DNA of 64,000 nucleotides from Paenibacillus sp. MAEPY2 (lineage in GTDB: Bacteria; Bacillota; Bacilli; Paenibacillales; Paenibacillaceae): contig NZ_AWUK01000035.1 of assembly GCF_000499205.1 (NCBI RefSeq), positions 1 to 64,000 of the forward strand, given 5' to 3'. This document shows positions 35,525 to 43,320 of the stretch, piece by piece. The position numbers and the translations under genes are program-made. How positions within the stretch are numbered: the first letter of the stretch is position 1; every line of letters starts with the position of its first letter. The notes below the pieces were generated by a model. That model worked only from the letters and a program-made list of their open reading frames with translations. It had not been told where the DNA came from and searched no databases.

Positions 35525-36283
35525 CTACCAGAACAACAATCTACGCTTTATGATCACAGTTTCTTCCGGTTCTATGATTTGGTTGTTCCATACCGACCAA
35601 GCATTATTTTGCAAACTTTGAACGAGTCGGCTTCCAAATCGACGCTCAAGCAGGTGATAGGCAGCTGTCATCATAAACGTTCGATCTTCCAGGTTATGAG
35701 CATCGGATGAAATGAAATGAAATCCGTTTTCTTTGCAAAAATGGAAACACCATTTCTGAACTTTTCGCCCGAAAAGTCCCATGACCGATTGAGCCGTGAT
35801 TTGACATAGAGCACCTTGCCCAAGATATTCAACCAATAAATCGGGATTGTTCTGGATTGGACGATTTCGTTCGGGATGAGCAATAATAGGAATGATACCC
35901 GCTAACTTAAGTTCTTGGAGTATCCCGGGGAACTGCGAGGGGATATGACCAAAGGGCAATTCCAGCAACATGTAGCGGCTCCCGGCGAGTGTGCAGCACT
36001 TTCCTGCGTATAAGTCTGCAATCAGGTTGTCATGCACCCTGATCTCCTGTCCGGGACGGATCTCCAAGCGAATGTTGCGTTTGCGAAGTTCTGCATGTAG
36101 CAGGTCCACTGCCTGATTGACCACGTTGGGTTTATTGTTGTACTGCCCGTTCAGGTGATGCGGAGTAGCAATGATCGAGGTAATTCCTGAGGCTGCCGCT
36201 TTCTCAACCATCGCAATGGACTGTTCCATATGAACAGGACCATCATCCAGACCGGATAAAATGTGGCAGTGCATTTCAACCAT
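35525..36283 (-). CDS. Protein-tyrosine phosphatase, CpsB/YwqE PHP type
   Basis: 252-aa metal-dependent PHP-family phosphatase that removes phosphate from the CpsD tyrosines. Metal-binding motifs are EMHCHILSGLDDGP (start), ATPHHLNGQYNN, IPIIAHPERN and FISSDAHN. First gene of the operon. ATG at 36283 is preferred to a TTG two codons upstream because of its distance from GAGGAAG. The promoter region (36290-36434) shows no clear sigma-A promoter. Confidence 0.94.
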   Translation of the reverse strand: MVEMHCHILSGLDDGPVHMEQSIAMVEKAAASGITSIIATPHHLNGQYNNKPNVVNQAVDLLHAELRKRNIRLEIRPGQEIRVHDNLIADLYAGKCCTLAGSRYMLLELPFGHIPSQFPGILQELKLAGIIPIIAHPERNRPIQNNPDLLVEYLGQGALCQITAQSVMGLFGRKVQKWCFHFCKENGFHFISSDAHNLEDRTFMMTAAYHLLERRFGSRLVQSLQNNAWSVWNNQIIEPEETVIIKRRLLFW

Positions 36284-36434
36284 ATCCAAACTTCCTCAAT
36301 GTATGATCCCCCTCGCCCCTTTATTCATTGCGCAAATGCTTTTGGTGTTAAAGAACTAATGCATAACGCTATGAAATATAGTAAAATGGCGTTAAGTACA
36401 TGCTTGTTCAGAATATGTTTAGAATGTGTTCAAC

Positions 36435-36869
36435 TCATATGGTAAAATCAATGGAATGATAGGTTTCCTGCAAGTTAGGTTGTTCCGATGCCTTCTCATA
36501 CTGGAACCGGGAAATGGTCGGAAACTGTACTTCTCGAATCATTGTATTTAACTGTCCCGTTATATATAGTGTCTGCTCTTGCTGAATATGCAAGTTTGAA
36601 TGATACAATGTGAGCTCACCGAAGGGCTGTTTCCATTGCAACCTTGCGTGGAGTCGTACACATACATGGCTATCTTCTACATCCAAACCGATCAGCATCT
36701 CTGATGATATTGGCAAGTCCAGGTCGCTCAGGAAGGTGATCGCTCGTGTGTCCATACCAAGCAACAGAACGGGGCGTCTTTTGCGGTCTACCCATTTGCC
36801 ATGGAACTCCTGAATGTACATATGGACATTTAATTTGAGATCCGCCCATTCCTGAATCATTGAATTCAT
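36435..36869 (-). CDS. PilZ-like hypothetical protein
   Basis: 144 aa. The middle part, RKRRPVLLLGMDTRAITFLSDLDLPISSEMLIGLDVEDSHV, has the spacing of a PilZ beta-barrel (basic RxxxR-like start, then xxxGMD/S-x-x-x-I-x-F and an L-x-x-G/S-x-x-L turn), but the c-di-GMP contact residues (RxxxR, D/NxSxxG) are not all present. So a degenerate PilZ is only a suggestion. ATG with AAGGA. It lies divergent from the XRE regulator; its promoter overlaps that regulator's candidate operator, so co-regulation is likely. Confidence 0.6.
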   Translation of the reverse strand: MNSMIQEWADLKLNVHMYIQEFHGKWVDRKRRPVLLLGMDTRAITFLSDLDLPISSEMLIGLDVEDSHVCVRLHARLQWKQPFGELTLYHSNLHIQQEQTLYITGQLNTMIREVQFPTISRFQYEKASEQPNLQETYHSIDFTI

Positions 36870-36969
36870 GGCTTCATTCCTTTAGAATGGTTTAGCTTGC
36901 AAGAGTTGCCTACACTCCTTCTCACAGGTATATTGGCTAGGCAACGTGGTCATACTTAAAATATCCCAA

Positions 36970-36999
36970 ATGATACATTTTGTAACTCCATACGTCCAA
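36970..36999 (-). promoter_or_regulatory. Promoter of the PilZ-like gene
   Basis: Minus strand TTGGAC (36999-36994), 18-base spacer, TATCAT (36975-36970). The -10 overlaps operator 36972-36986. Confidence 0.55.
36972..36986. promoter_or_regulatory. XRE operator half-perfect copy
   Basis: GATACATTTTGTAAC, 14 of 15 bases of the GATACANNNTGTATC dyad. Its first base is 33 bases, about three helical turns, from that of the next copy. Confidence 0.65.
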
Positions 37000-37004
37000 T
37001 TTAC

Positions 37005-37019
37005 GATACAATTTGTATC
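37005..37019. promoter_or_regulatory. XRE operator, perfect copy
   Basis: GATACAATTTGTATC perfect dyad, about 180 bases upstream of the XRE gene start; also close to the divergent gene's promoter. From memory it resembles operators of phage-type Xre repressors. Confidence 0.7.
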
Positions 37020-37201
37020 ATGTCAAGCAGTATTTGGACATGGTTCTTTTGATTTACGACAATATGAGATGTCCTTAGACAGACCTATATACAACTAGGA
37101 CTACTAAGGCATTACGATTATGCAGGAAAGCTGCCCTGATCAAACACTTGGCTCAGGATTGTTTCAATATATATTTGATGGCGTTCAGGGGGAAATAGCA
37201 T

Positions 37202-37570
37202 ATGAGCTACGGAAATCGCATTGCTGAATTAAGGGAACAGCGGGGACTTACTCAAGAAGAACTTGCGAGCTCCATTCATATTACAAGAGCTGCTCTCTCC
37301 CACTACGAGAAGAACCGACGCAAACCGGATTTCGAAGTGTTAACGAGACTTGCTGACATCTTTGGCGTATCCATTGATTATCTCATTGGACGGACGAAAC
37401 AAAGTGATGTCGTGATGGATGAGGACGTAAGGGAATTCGTCGACGCCCTTGAATTATCGGATAAGGAAGTGCTGGAACGCTTCGGCCTGATGATTGATGG
37501 TAAACCCTTAACAGAAGAAGAGGCACGTCGTTTTATTGCTTTTGTCCGCATGGAACGCAGCATGGATTAA
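37202..37570 (+). CDS. XRE-family transcriptional regulator
   Basis: 122-aa DNA-binding protein with an N-terminal Cro/CI helix-turn-helix (about residues 5-60: GNRIAELREQRGLTQEELASSIHITRAALSHYEKNRRKPDFEVLTRLADIFGVSIDYLIGRT). A C-terminal segment of about 55 residues ends LTEEEARRFIAFVRMERSMD and probably makes dimers. ATG follows AGGGGGAAATAG. Two GATACA dyads in front of it suggest autoregulation; a third at 17.5 kb suggests control of an ABC exporter. A candidate promoter is TTGGAC (37034-37039), 18 bases, GACAAT (37058-37063). Confidence 0.92.
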   Translation: MSYGNRIAELREQRGLTQEELASSIHITRAALSHYEKNRRKPDFEVLTRLADIFGVSIDYLIGRTKQSDVVMDEDVREFVDALELSDKEVLERFGLMIDGKPLTEEEARRFIAFVRMERSMD

Positions 37571-37582
37571 TCCGCAAAGAAG

Positions 37583-37628
37583 ACCCAGTACCGAGAAATA
37601 CACTTCTCCGGTTTCTGGGCTTTTTTAA
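37583..37628 (+). terminator. Terminator after the XRE gene
   Basis: Stem CCCAG.ACCG.GAGAA / TTCTC.CGGT..CTGGG followed by TTTTTTAAG. Confidence 0.85.
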
Positions 37629-37671
37629 GTCTTGTGTTCCCTCCATCTATTCTATGCTTGTCGATGTGTTG

Positions 37672-37827
37672 TCAAGCCCGCTTGTTGTTGTCGGAGGATA
37701 CGAAATGGTTCCAACGCTCCGGGTCGATTCCGCATTGCAGTAAAACTTTCATGATGTCCATCTGGGTTGCTTCGACTGGTTTACCTTTCGGCTTACGATC
37801 GCCCCTGTTTGGATGCTTCATATTCAT
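37672..37827 (-). CDS. Small hypothetical protein
   Basis: 51 aa, basic N-terminal half (MNMKHPNRGDRKPKGKPVEA) and a short amphipathic C-terminal half (TQMDIMKVLLQCGIDPERWNHF). The ATG at 37827 lies eight bases after AGAGG, the main evidence for translation. No function recognised. It is convergent with the XRE gene and upstream of nothing on its strand. Confidence 0.5.
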   Translation of the reverse strand: MNMKHPNRGDRKPKGKPVEATQMDIMKVLLQCGIDPERWNHFVSSDNNKRA

Positions 37828-37960
37828 TCCGCTAACCTCTCTTATCTTTATACTTTCCCTGCACTCCAAAACTAGCCTTATTATACTTGAGAAACTTCCT
37901 CAATGTTGTCGTCTCATGGCGATAGCGTTTTTTGTATGGGTTCTAATTTTGTCGAAAACC

Positions 37961-38008
37961 AAATAGGAGCCCTACGGCGCCGTCTCGGACGCCATAAAGC
38001 TCCTATTA
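37961..38008 (-). terminator. Terminator of gltB
   Basis: Perfect 9-bp outer stem AATAGGAGC/GCTCCTATT with an inner GGCG/CGCC, 40 bases past the gltB stop; the minus-strand tail is TTGGTTTTCG. Confidence 0.75.
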
Positions 38009-38048
38009 TTCTTAATACAACCAGTTCATGCACTCGAAAAGGAACAAA

Positions 38049-41000
38049 TTAACCTCCTGTACGTGCAAGCTCACGCATATTGGCTTCAAAAGCTGCCAGC
38101 AAAGCAGCCTCTCCAGTCAGACCTGTTGCCTGGATCCGTTCGATTTGCTCTGTCATTCGTTTGAAGTCCTTTGGTATAACCCGAACAAATTGATCTACGG
38201 ACTGCTGCCAGTTATCCAGAATGCGCTGACCAGCCAGACTGCCTGTATTCGCAACATGGCGCTGAATCATGCCCCGCAGATCTGCACTTTCAGAAACATC
38301 TTCGATACGCTCCAAAAGTACCATTTCCAGATTACAACGTTGCAGGAATGTGCCTTTTGGATCATAAACATAAGCAATACCTCCGGACATCCCCGCTGCA
38401 AAGTTACGGCCTGTATCACCCAGAACGACAACACGTCCACCCGTCATGTATTCACAGCCATGGTCGCCCACACCTTCAACAACGACTTTGGCACCCGAGT
38501 TCCGTACAGCAAACCGCTCCCCGGCGATACCACGAATATAGGCTTCACCACTGGTTGCCCCGTATAGAGCGGTATTACCAATGATGATGTTATCCTCGGC
38601 ATCAAATGTGGCTTTTGGTGAAGGCATGACGATCAGCTTACCTCCGGACAACCCTTTGCCTACATAGTCATTGGAATCTCCTTCAACGGTCAATGTCATA
38701 CCTTTAGGTACAAAGGCCCCAAAGCTTTGACCAGCAGAGCCGACAAATTTGAATTGAACCGTATCTTCTGGCAATCCTGCAATTCCATATTTGCGTGTAA
38801 TTTCGCTACCCAAAATGGTTCCCACTGCACGGTTTACGTTGGTAATCGGAAGCACCGCTTCAACCGGTTGACCGAATTCGATCGCAGGTTGTGCCAGTGG
38901 CAGCAACTGCTGCATATCCAGCGTCTCTTCCAATTGGTGGTTCTGATGCTGTGTACGGTAACGTGCAGAGCCTTCAGGCATTTCAGGCACATGCAACAAT
39001 ACAGACAGATCTACACCTTTTTTCTTCCAATGGTCTACAGCCTCTACCGTTTCGAGGCAATCGGTACGGCCCACCATTTCCTGAATGGTACGGAATCCAA
39101 GATCAGCCATGATTTCGCGAACATCTTCAGCAACAAAACGCATGAAGTTAACGACATGTGCAGGATCTCCCGTGTAATTTTTACGCAATTCAGGGTTTTG
39201 TGTCGCTACACCTACCGGACATGTATCCATCTGGCAGACACGCATCATGATACAGCCGAGTGCAACGAGTGGTGCTGTAGAGAATCCATACTCCTCAGCT
39301 CCCAGCAAAGCAGCGATAGCCAAGTCACGACCATTCAGCATTTTACCGTCTGTTTCAAGAACAACACGATCACGCAGATTGTTCAGCATCAACGTTTGAT
39401 GTGTCTCTGCAAGACCCAGCTCCCAAGGCATTCCCGCGTGACGAATGGAGCCTTGCGGGGATGCACCTGTACCACCGTCATAACCGCTGACGAGAATGAT
39501 ATCGGCACGACCTTTGGCTACACCCGCCGCAATCGTTCCAACGCCGACTTCGGATACCAATTTAACGTTGATCTCTGCACGTGGATTCGCATTTTTCAAG
39601 TCATAGATCAACTCAGCCAGATCCTCAATCGAGTAGATATCATGGTGTGGTGGCGGTGAGATCAGACCTACACCCGGTGTGGATCCACGAACCTCAGCAA
39701 CCCAAGGATATACCTTACGTCCAGGCAGCTGTCCACCTTCACCCGGTTTTGCTCCCTGTGCCATCTTGATCTGAATCTCGTCGGCATTGACCAGATAGTT
39801 GGATGTTACACCAAAACGTCCGGATGCCACCTGCTTGATCGCACTGCGACGAGAATCACCGTTGCTATCTTTAATGAAGCGAGCCGGATCTTCCCCGCCT
39901 TCACCTGTATTGGATTTACCTCCAACACGGTTCATCGCAATGGCAAGATCTTCATGTGCCTCTTTACTGATCGAGCCAAAGGACATTGCTCCGGTTTTGA
40001 AACGGCGCATAATGTCTTCCACGGATTCCACTTCTTCCAAAGGAATCGCAGGACCGACCGGTTTCAGTTTCAGCATGGAACGAATGGTCAGCAACTGATC
40101 GTTTTCGCCTTGCACAAGTTTGGAATACTTTTTATACAGCTTGTAGTCCCCGGTCCGTACTGCATGTTGCAACGTATGGATCGTCTGTGGATTGAACAGA
40201 TGCTCTTCTCCGTCATTACGCCATTGGTATTCCCCGCCGGAATCCAGCACTTTGTCATTACCATCTTTGTCCGTAAAGGCACGGTTGTGATGGGTCAGCG
40301 CTTCAGCTGCCACTTCTTCCAGACCAATCCCGCCAATTCGGGAAGGTGTCCAGGTAAAGTAACGGTCAACGAAGTCCGATCTCAGACCCACTGCTTCAAA
40401 AATTTGAGCTCCGCGATAGGATTGAATCGTCGAGATTCCCATTTTGGACAATATTTTAATAACACCCTTGGTAGCGGCTTTAATATAATTCTTCACGGCT
40501 TTCTCATGTGAGATGCCACGCAGCAGTCCTTGCTGAATCATGTCATCCAGCGTTTCAAAAGCCAGATACGGGTTCACGGCACTTACGCCGTAACCAAGCA
40601 ACAAGGCATAGTGATGAATATCACGCGGCTCTGCCGATTCAAGCAAAATGCTGACTTTGGTTCTGGTTCCTTTACGAATCAGATGGTGATGCAAACCTGC
40701 TACAGCCAGCAATGCAGGAATAGCCGCATTCTCGGCGTCCACACCACGGTCAGACAGGATCAAAATGTTATGGCCTTTGTCAATGACACGGTCCGCTGCT
40801 TCAAAGAGCAGTTCCATCGCTTTGCGAAGTCCCTCTGCGCCCTCTTTTGCTGTAAAGAAGATCGGAATCGTCATCGAGCGGAAGCCCGGACGACGAACGT
40901 GGCGAATCTTCGCAAAATCCTCATTGGAAAGTACAGGTGTATCCAACCGAATCTGACGACAGCTCTCCGGTTCAGGATTCAACAGGTTACGCTCGGGTCC

Positions 41001-42647
41001 GATCGTTGTTGCCGTTGACGTTACAATCTCTTCACGGATCGCATCGATCGGTGGATTGGTAACTTGTGCAAACATTTGCTTAAAATAGTTATACAGACGC
41101 TGCGGACGATCCGACAGAACCGCCAGTGGTGCATCATAACCCATGGAGCCTGTGGCTTCCATACCTGTTGAAGCCATAGGCTCCAACACTTTGCGCAATT
41201 CTTCAAATGTATATCCATAGGCCAGCTGAAGCTGGGTCACGTTAGCATGTTTTGGATCAGGCAGTTCCGGTGCATCCGGCAGCTCATTCAGGTCCATCAG
41301 ATGCTCATCGAGCCAATCCTGATATGGATTCTCGGCTGCAATGAGAGCTTTCACTTCCTCATCCGCAATGATACGTCCCTGCTGTGTATCGACAAGCAGC
41401 ATCCGTCCTGGACGCAGGCGGTCTTTGTAGAGAATTTCTTCAGGAGCGATATCAAGTACCCCAACCTCGGAGGACAAAATAATACGGTCGTCTTTCGTTA
41501 CATAGTAACGTGCAGGACGCAGACCATTACGGTCAAGTGTTGCACCAATCTGCAAGCCGTCGGTAAAGGCCATTGCTGCCGGTCCATCCCAAGGCTCCAT
41601 CATTGTGCTGTGGTATTCATAGAATGCCTTTTTGGCAGGGTCCATTCCCTCATCCGTACTCCAAGGCTCAGGAACCATCATCATCGCCACATGTGGCAAG
41701 GAACGGCCACTCAGATACAGGAACTCCAGCGTGTTATCAAACATCGCAGTATCCGAACCATCCGGGTTGATAACCGGTTTTACTTTCGAGATGTCGTTAC
41801 CGAACAATTCGCTCTCGAACAGCGACTGCCGGGCATGCATCCAGTTCACGTTACCACGCATCGTATTGATCTCACCGTTGTGGATCATGAAGCGATACGG
41901 GTGGGCACGTTCCCAGCTTGGGAATGTATTCGTACTGAAACGGGAGTGAACCAGCGCAATCGCGGATTCCACGAGATCTTCCTGAAGATCCAGGTAGAAC
42001 TGTCCCACCTGTTCAGTTGTCAGCATGCCTTTATAAACGATTTTACGACAAGACAAGCTTGGCAGGTAAAATGAACCGCCTTCCGCTTCATCCGCTGAAT
42101 AACGAATAGCCAGCTCAGCGCGTCTGCGAATGACGTACAGCTTCCGTTCAAATCCTAATTCATCCTTAACTTCTGCCGATCTTCCAATGAACACCTGACG
42201 TACATAAGGCTTCGCTGCAAGCGCAGAACGTCCAAGCATCTCATCAAACGTAGGCACATCCCGGAAACCCAGGAATGTCTGGCCTTCTTCTTGGATAATC
42301 TTCTTAAGACTCTCTTCATGTGCACTGCGAATGACCGGGTCCTGTGAAAGGAACAACATTCCGACGCCATAGAAGCCCTGTTCAGGTAATGCAAAACCAA
42401 GACGGTCCGCTTCCTGTACAAAATAGCGATGTGGAATCTGGATCAATATACCGGCTCCGTCACCGGAATTCGGCTCACTGCCCTGTCCTCCGCGGTGTTC
42501 CATGTTACTGAGCATGGTCAGTGCCTGACTAACGATGTCGTGTGAAGGTACTCCTTTGATGTTGGCAACAAAACCCATTCCGCATGCGTCTTTTTCGAAC
42601 TGTGGGTCGTACAGACCCTGTTTAGGAGGTAATCCGATGTGTCTCAT
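38049..42647 (-). CDS. gltB: Glutamate synthase (NADPH), large subunit
   Basis: Transfers the glutamine amide to 2-oxoglutarate, giving two glutamates. 1532 aa with all domains: class II glutamine amidotransferase with the nucleophile cysteine after a 21-residue propeptide (KDACGMGF, C22), central domain, FMN-binding synthase domain with GGKSNTGEGGEDPARF and KPGEGGQLPGRKVYPWVAEVRGSTPGVGLISPPPHHDIYSIEDLA, the Fe-S cysteines in CIMMRVCQMDTCPVGVATQNPELR, and the C-terminal GXGXG beta-helix. ATG at 42647 after AAAGG; upstream open frame has no site. No gltD small-subunit gene or gltC regulator adjoins it in the window. Confidence 0.97.
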   Translation of the reverse strand: MRHIGLPPKQGLYDPQFEKDACGMGFVANIKGVPSHDIVSQALTMLSNMEHRGGQGSEPNSGDGAGILIQIPHRYFVQEADRLGFALPEQGFYGVGMLFLSQDPVIRSAHEESLKKIIQEEGQTFLGFRDVPTFDEMLGRSALAAKPYVRQVFIGRSAEVKDELGFERKLYVIRRRAELAIRYSADEAEGGSFYLPSLSCRKIVYKGMLTTEQVGQFYLDLQEDLVESAIALVHSRFSTNTFPSWERAHPYRFMIHNGEINTMRGNVNWMHARQSLFESELFGNDISKVKPVINPDGSDTAMFDNTLEFLYLSGRSLPHVAMMMVPEPWSTDEGMDPAKKAFYEYHSTMMEPWDGPAAMAFTDGLQIGATLDRNGLRPARYYVTKDDRIILSSEVGVLDIAPEEILYKDRLRPGRMLLVDTQQGRIIADEEVKALIAAENPYQDWLDEHLMDLNELPDAPELPDPKHANVTQLQLAYGYTFEELRKVLEPMASTGMEATGSMGYDAPLAVLSDRPQRLYNYFKQMFAQVTNPPIDAIREEIVTSTATTIGPERNLLNPEPESCRQIRLDTPVLSNEDFAKIRHVRRPGFRSMTIPIFFTAKEGAEGLRKAMELLFEAADRVIDKGHNILILSDRGVDAENAAIPALLAVAGLHHHLIRKGTRTKVSILLESAEPRDIHHYALLLGYGVSAVNPYLAFETLDDMIQQGLLRGISHEKAVKNYIKAATKGVIKILSKMGISTIQSYRGAQIFEAVGLRSDFVDRYFTWTPSRIGGIGLEEVAAEALTHHNRAFTDKDGNDKVLDSGGEYQWRNDGEEHLFNPQTIHTLQHAVRTGDYKLYKKYSKLVQGENDQLLTIRSMLKLKPVGPAIPLEEVESVEDIMRRFKTGAMSFGSISKEAHEDLAIAMNRVGGKSNTGEGGEDPARFIKDSNGDSRRSAIKQVASGRFGVTSNYLVNADEIQIKMAQGAKPGEGGQLPGRKVYPWVAEVRGSTPGVGLISPPPHHDIYSIEDLAELIYDLKNANPRAEINVKLVSEVGVGTIAAGVAKGRADIILVSGYDGGTGASPQGSIRHAGMPWELGLAETHQTLMLNNLRDRVVLETDGKMLNGRDLAIAALLGAEEYGFSTAPLVALGCIMMRVCQMDTCPVGVATQNPELRKNYTGDPAHVVNFMRFVAEDVREIMADLGFRTIQEMVGRTDCLETVEAVDHWKKKGVDLSVLLHVPEMPEGSARYRTQHQNHQLEETLDMQQLLPLAQPAIEFGQPVEAVLPITNVNRAVGTILGSEITRKYGIAGLPEDTVQFKFVGSAGQSFGAFVPKGMTLTVEGDSNDYVGKGLSGGKLIVMPSPKATFDAEDNIIIGNTALYGATSGEAYIRGIAGERFAVRNSGAKVVVEGVGDHGCEYMTGGRVVVLGDTGRNFAAGMSGGIAYVYDPKGTFLQRCNLEMVLLERIEDVSESADLRGMIQRHVANTGSLAGQRILDNWQQSVDQFVRVIPKDFKRMTEQIERIQATGLTGEAALLAAFEANMRELARTGG

Positions 42648-42924
42648 GGAACGCAACCTTTCTATAATGAAGTATTTCGGAAAGATCAAGAACATAGGCA
42701 ACAAGCAACAATAAATCGGGAGGAGCGGGCATTTATTCATTGGATTAAAAGCCTGCTAAATGGACGAGGGTGACAGCAATATGGCTGTCAATCTTATAAG
42801 TGCTGCTATTGCGACAGGCCATCCATGAGAGGAGCTGATCCGGATTATCCGGCAAACAGCTTGGTATAACAACATGCAACCGCTGGCACGGCCGCTGATA
42901 TGGAGCGACGTTTTTTGATATAGT
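42648..42924 (-). ncRNA. Structured 5' leader of gltB with competing hairpins
   Basis: About 277 bases separate the predicted transcription start from the gltB ATG. Read on the minus strand, AGCTG-TTTG-CCGGAT-A-ATCCGG-AT-CAGCT (near 42836-42864) forms a long hairpin and TGACAGC/GCTGTCA (42771-42790) a second one. The segment GACAGCC can pair with the downstream GCTGTC or with the upstream GGC.TGTC near 42815-42822, so the structures exclude each other. This looks like a leader regulator (riboswitch, attenuator or protein site); I recognise no known class. Confidence 0.45.
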
Positions 42925-42930
42925 TCTATT

Positions 42931-42959
42931 ATTTTAACACCGACCTAACATCAGCGCAA
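42931..42959 (-). promoter_or_regulatory. gltB promoter
   Basis: Minus strand TTGCGC (42959-42954), 17-base spacer, TAAAAT (42936-42931). Confidence 0.7.
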
Positions 42960-42996
42960 TTTAAACTTTTTAATACCTCTGATAAGAAATGTTTTG

Positions 42997-43017
42997 CAGT
43001 ACAGCTTTAATGTACTG
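42997..43017. promoter_or_regulatory. Dyad upstream of the gltB promoter, candidate activator site
   Basis: Perfect inverted repeat CAGTACA/TGTACTG with a 7-base centre, about 73-93 bases upstream of the predicted start of transcription. LysR-type regulators such as GltC bind at about this distance. The rest of 43020-43190 shows no gene; TGTCAG/CTGACA arms near 43061-43095 are weaker. Confidence 0.45.
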
Positions 43018-43192
43018 ATGCTAAAATTCATCTCTTTTTCGAATAATTATACACATTTCATGTCAGAGTACAACTGATTTTAATTACTGACAAAAGAAAA
43101 TCATTCCATATGTGGCCTGTGTTTATCCATAGTTTGGCCGATATCTCATGCCATGCTCTAACGATTATCTGCATCCCTATGCATGGGTATAC

Positions 43193-43232
43193 AAAAAGAG
43201 TCTGCAACCCATTTTCGGGTCACAGACTCTTT
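43193..43232 (-). terminator. Terminator of the yhgE gene
   Basis: Stem AAAGAGTCTG..ACCC / GGGT..CAGACTCTTT, minus-strand tail TTTTTGTAT. Confidence 0.9.
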
Positions 43233-43320
43233 GCACTATTTGACTACTATATTGCATAATTTTGATACTTGAGTTCAAAGTTTATTTTCAATATTTTGTC
43301 CTGTTCCGGTCCAATTCCGC

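Noticed and set aside
36350..36356. GTTCTTT (minus strand) upstream of the exopolysaccharide operon, resembling a SinR box
   Set aside because: A 7-base match is expected by chance many times in 64 kb, and the XRE regulator here has a different recognition helix and its own dyad sites.
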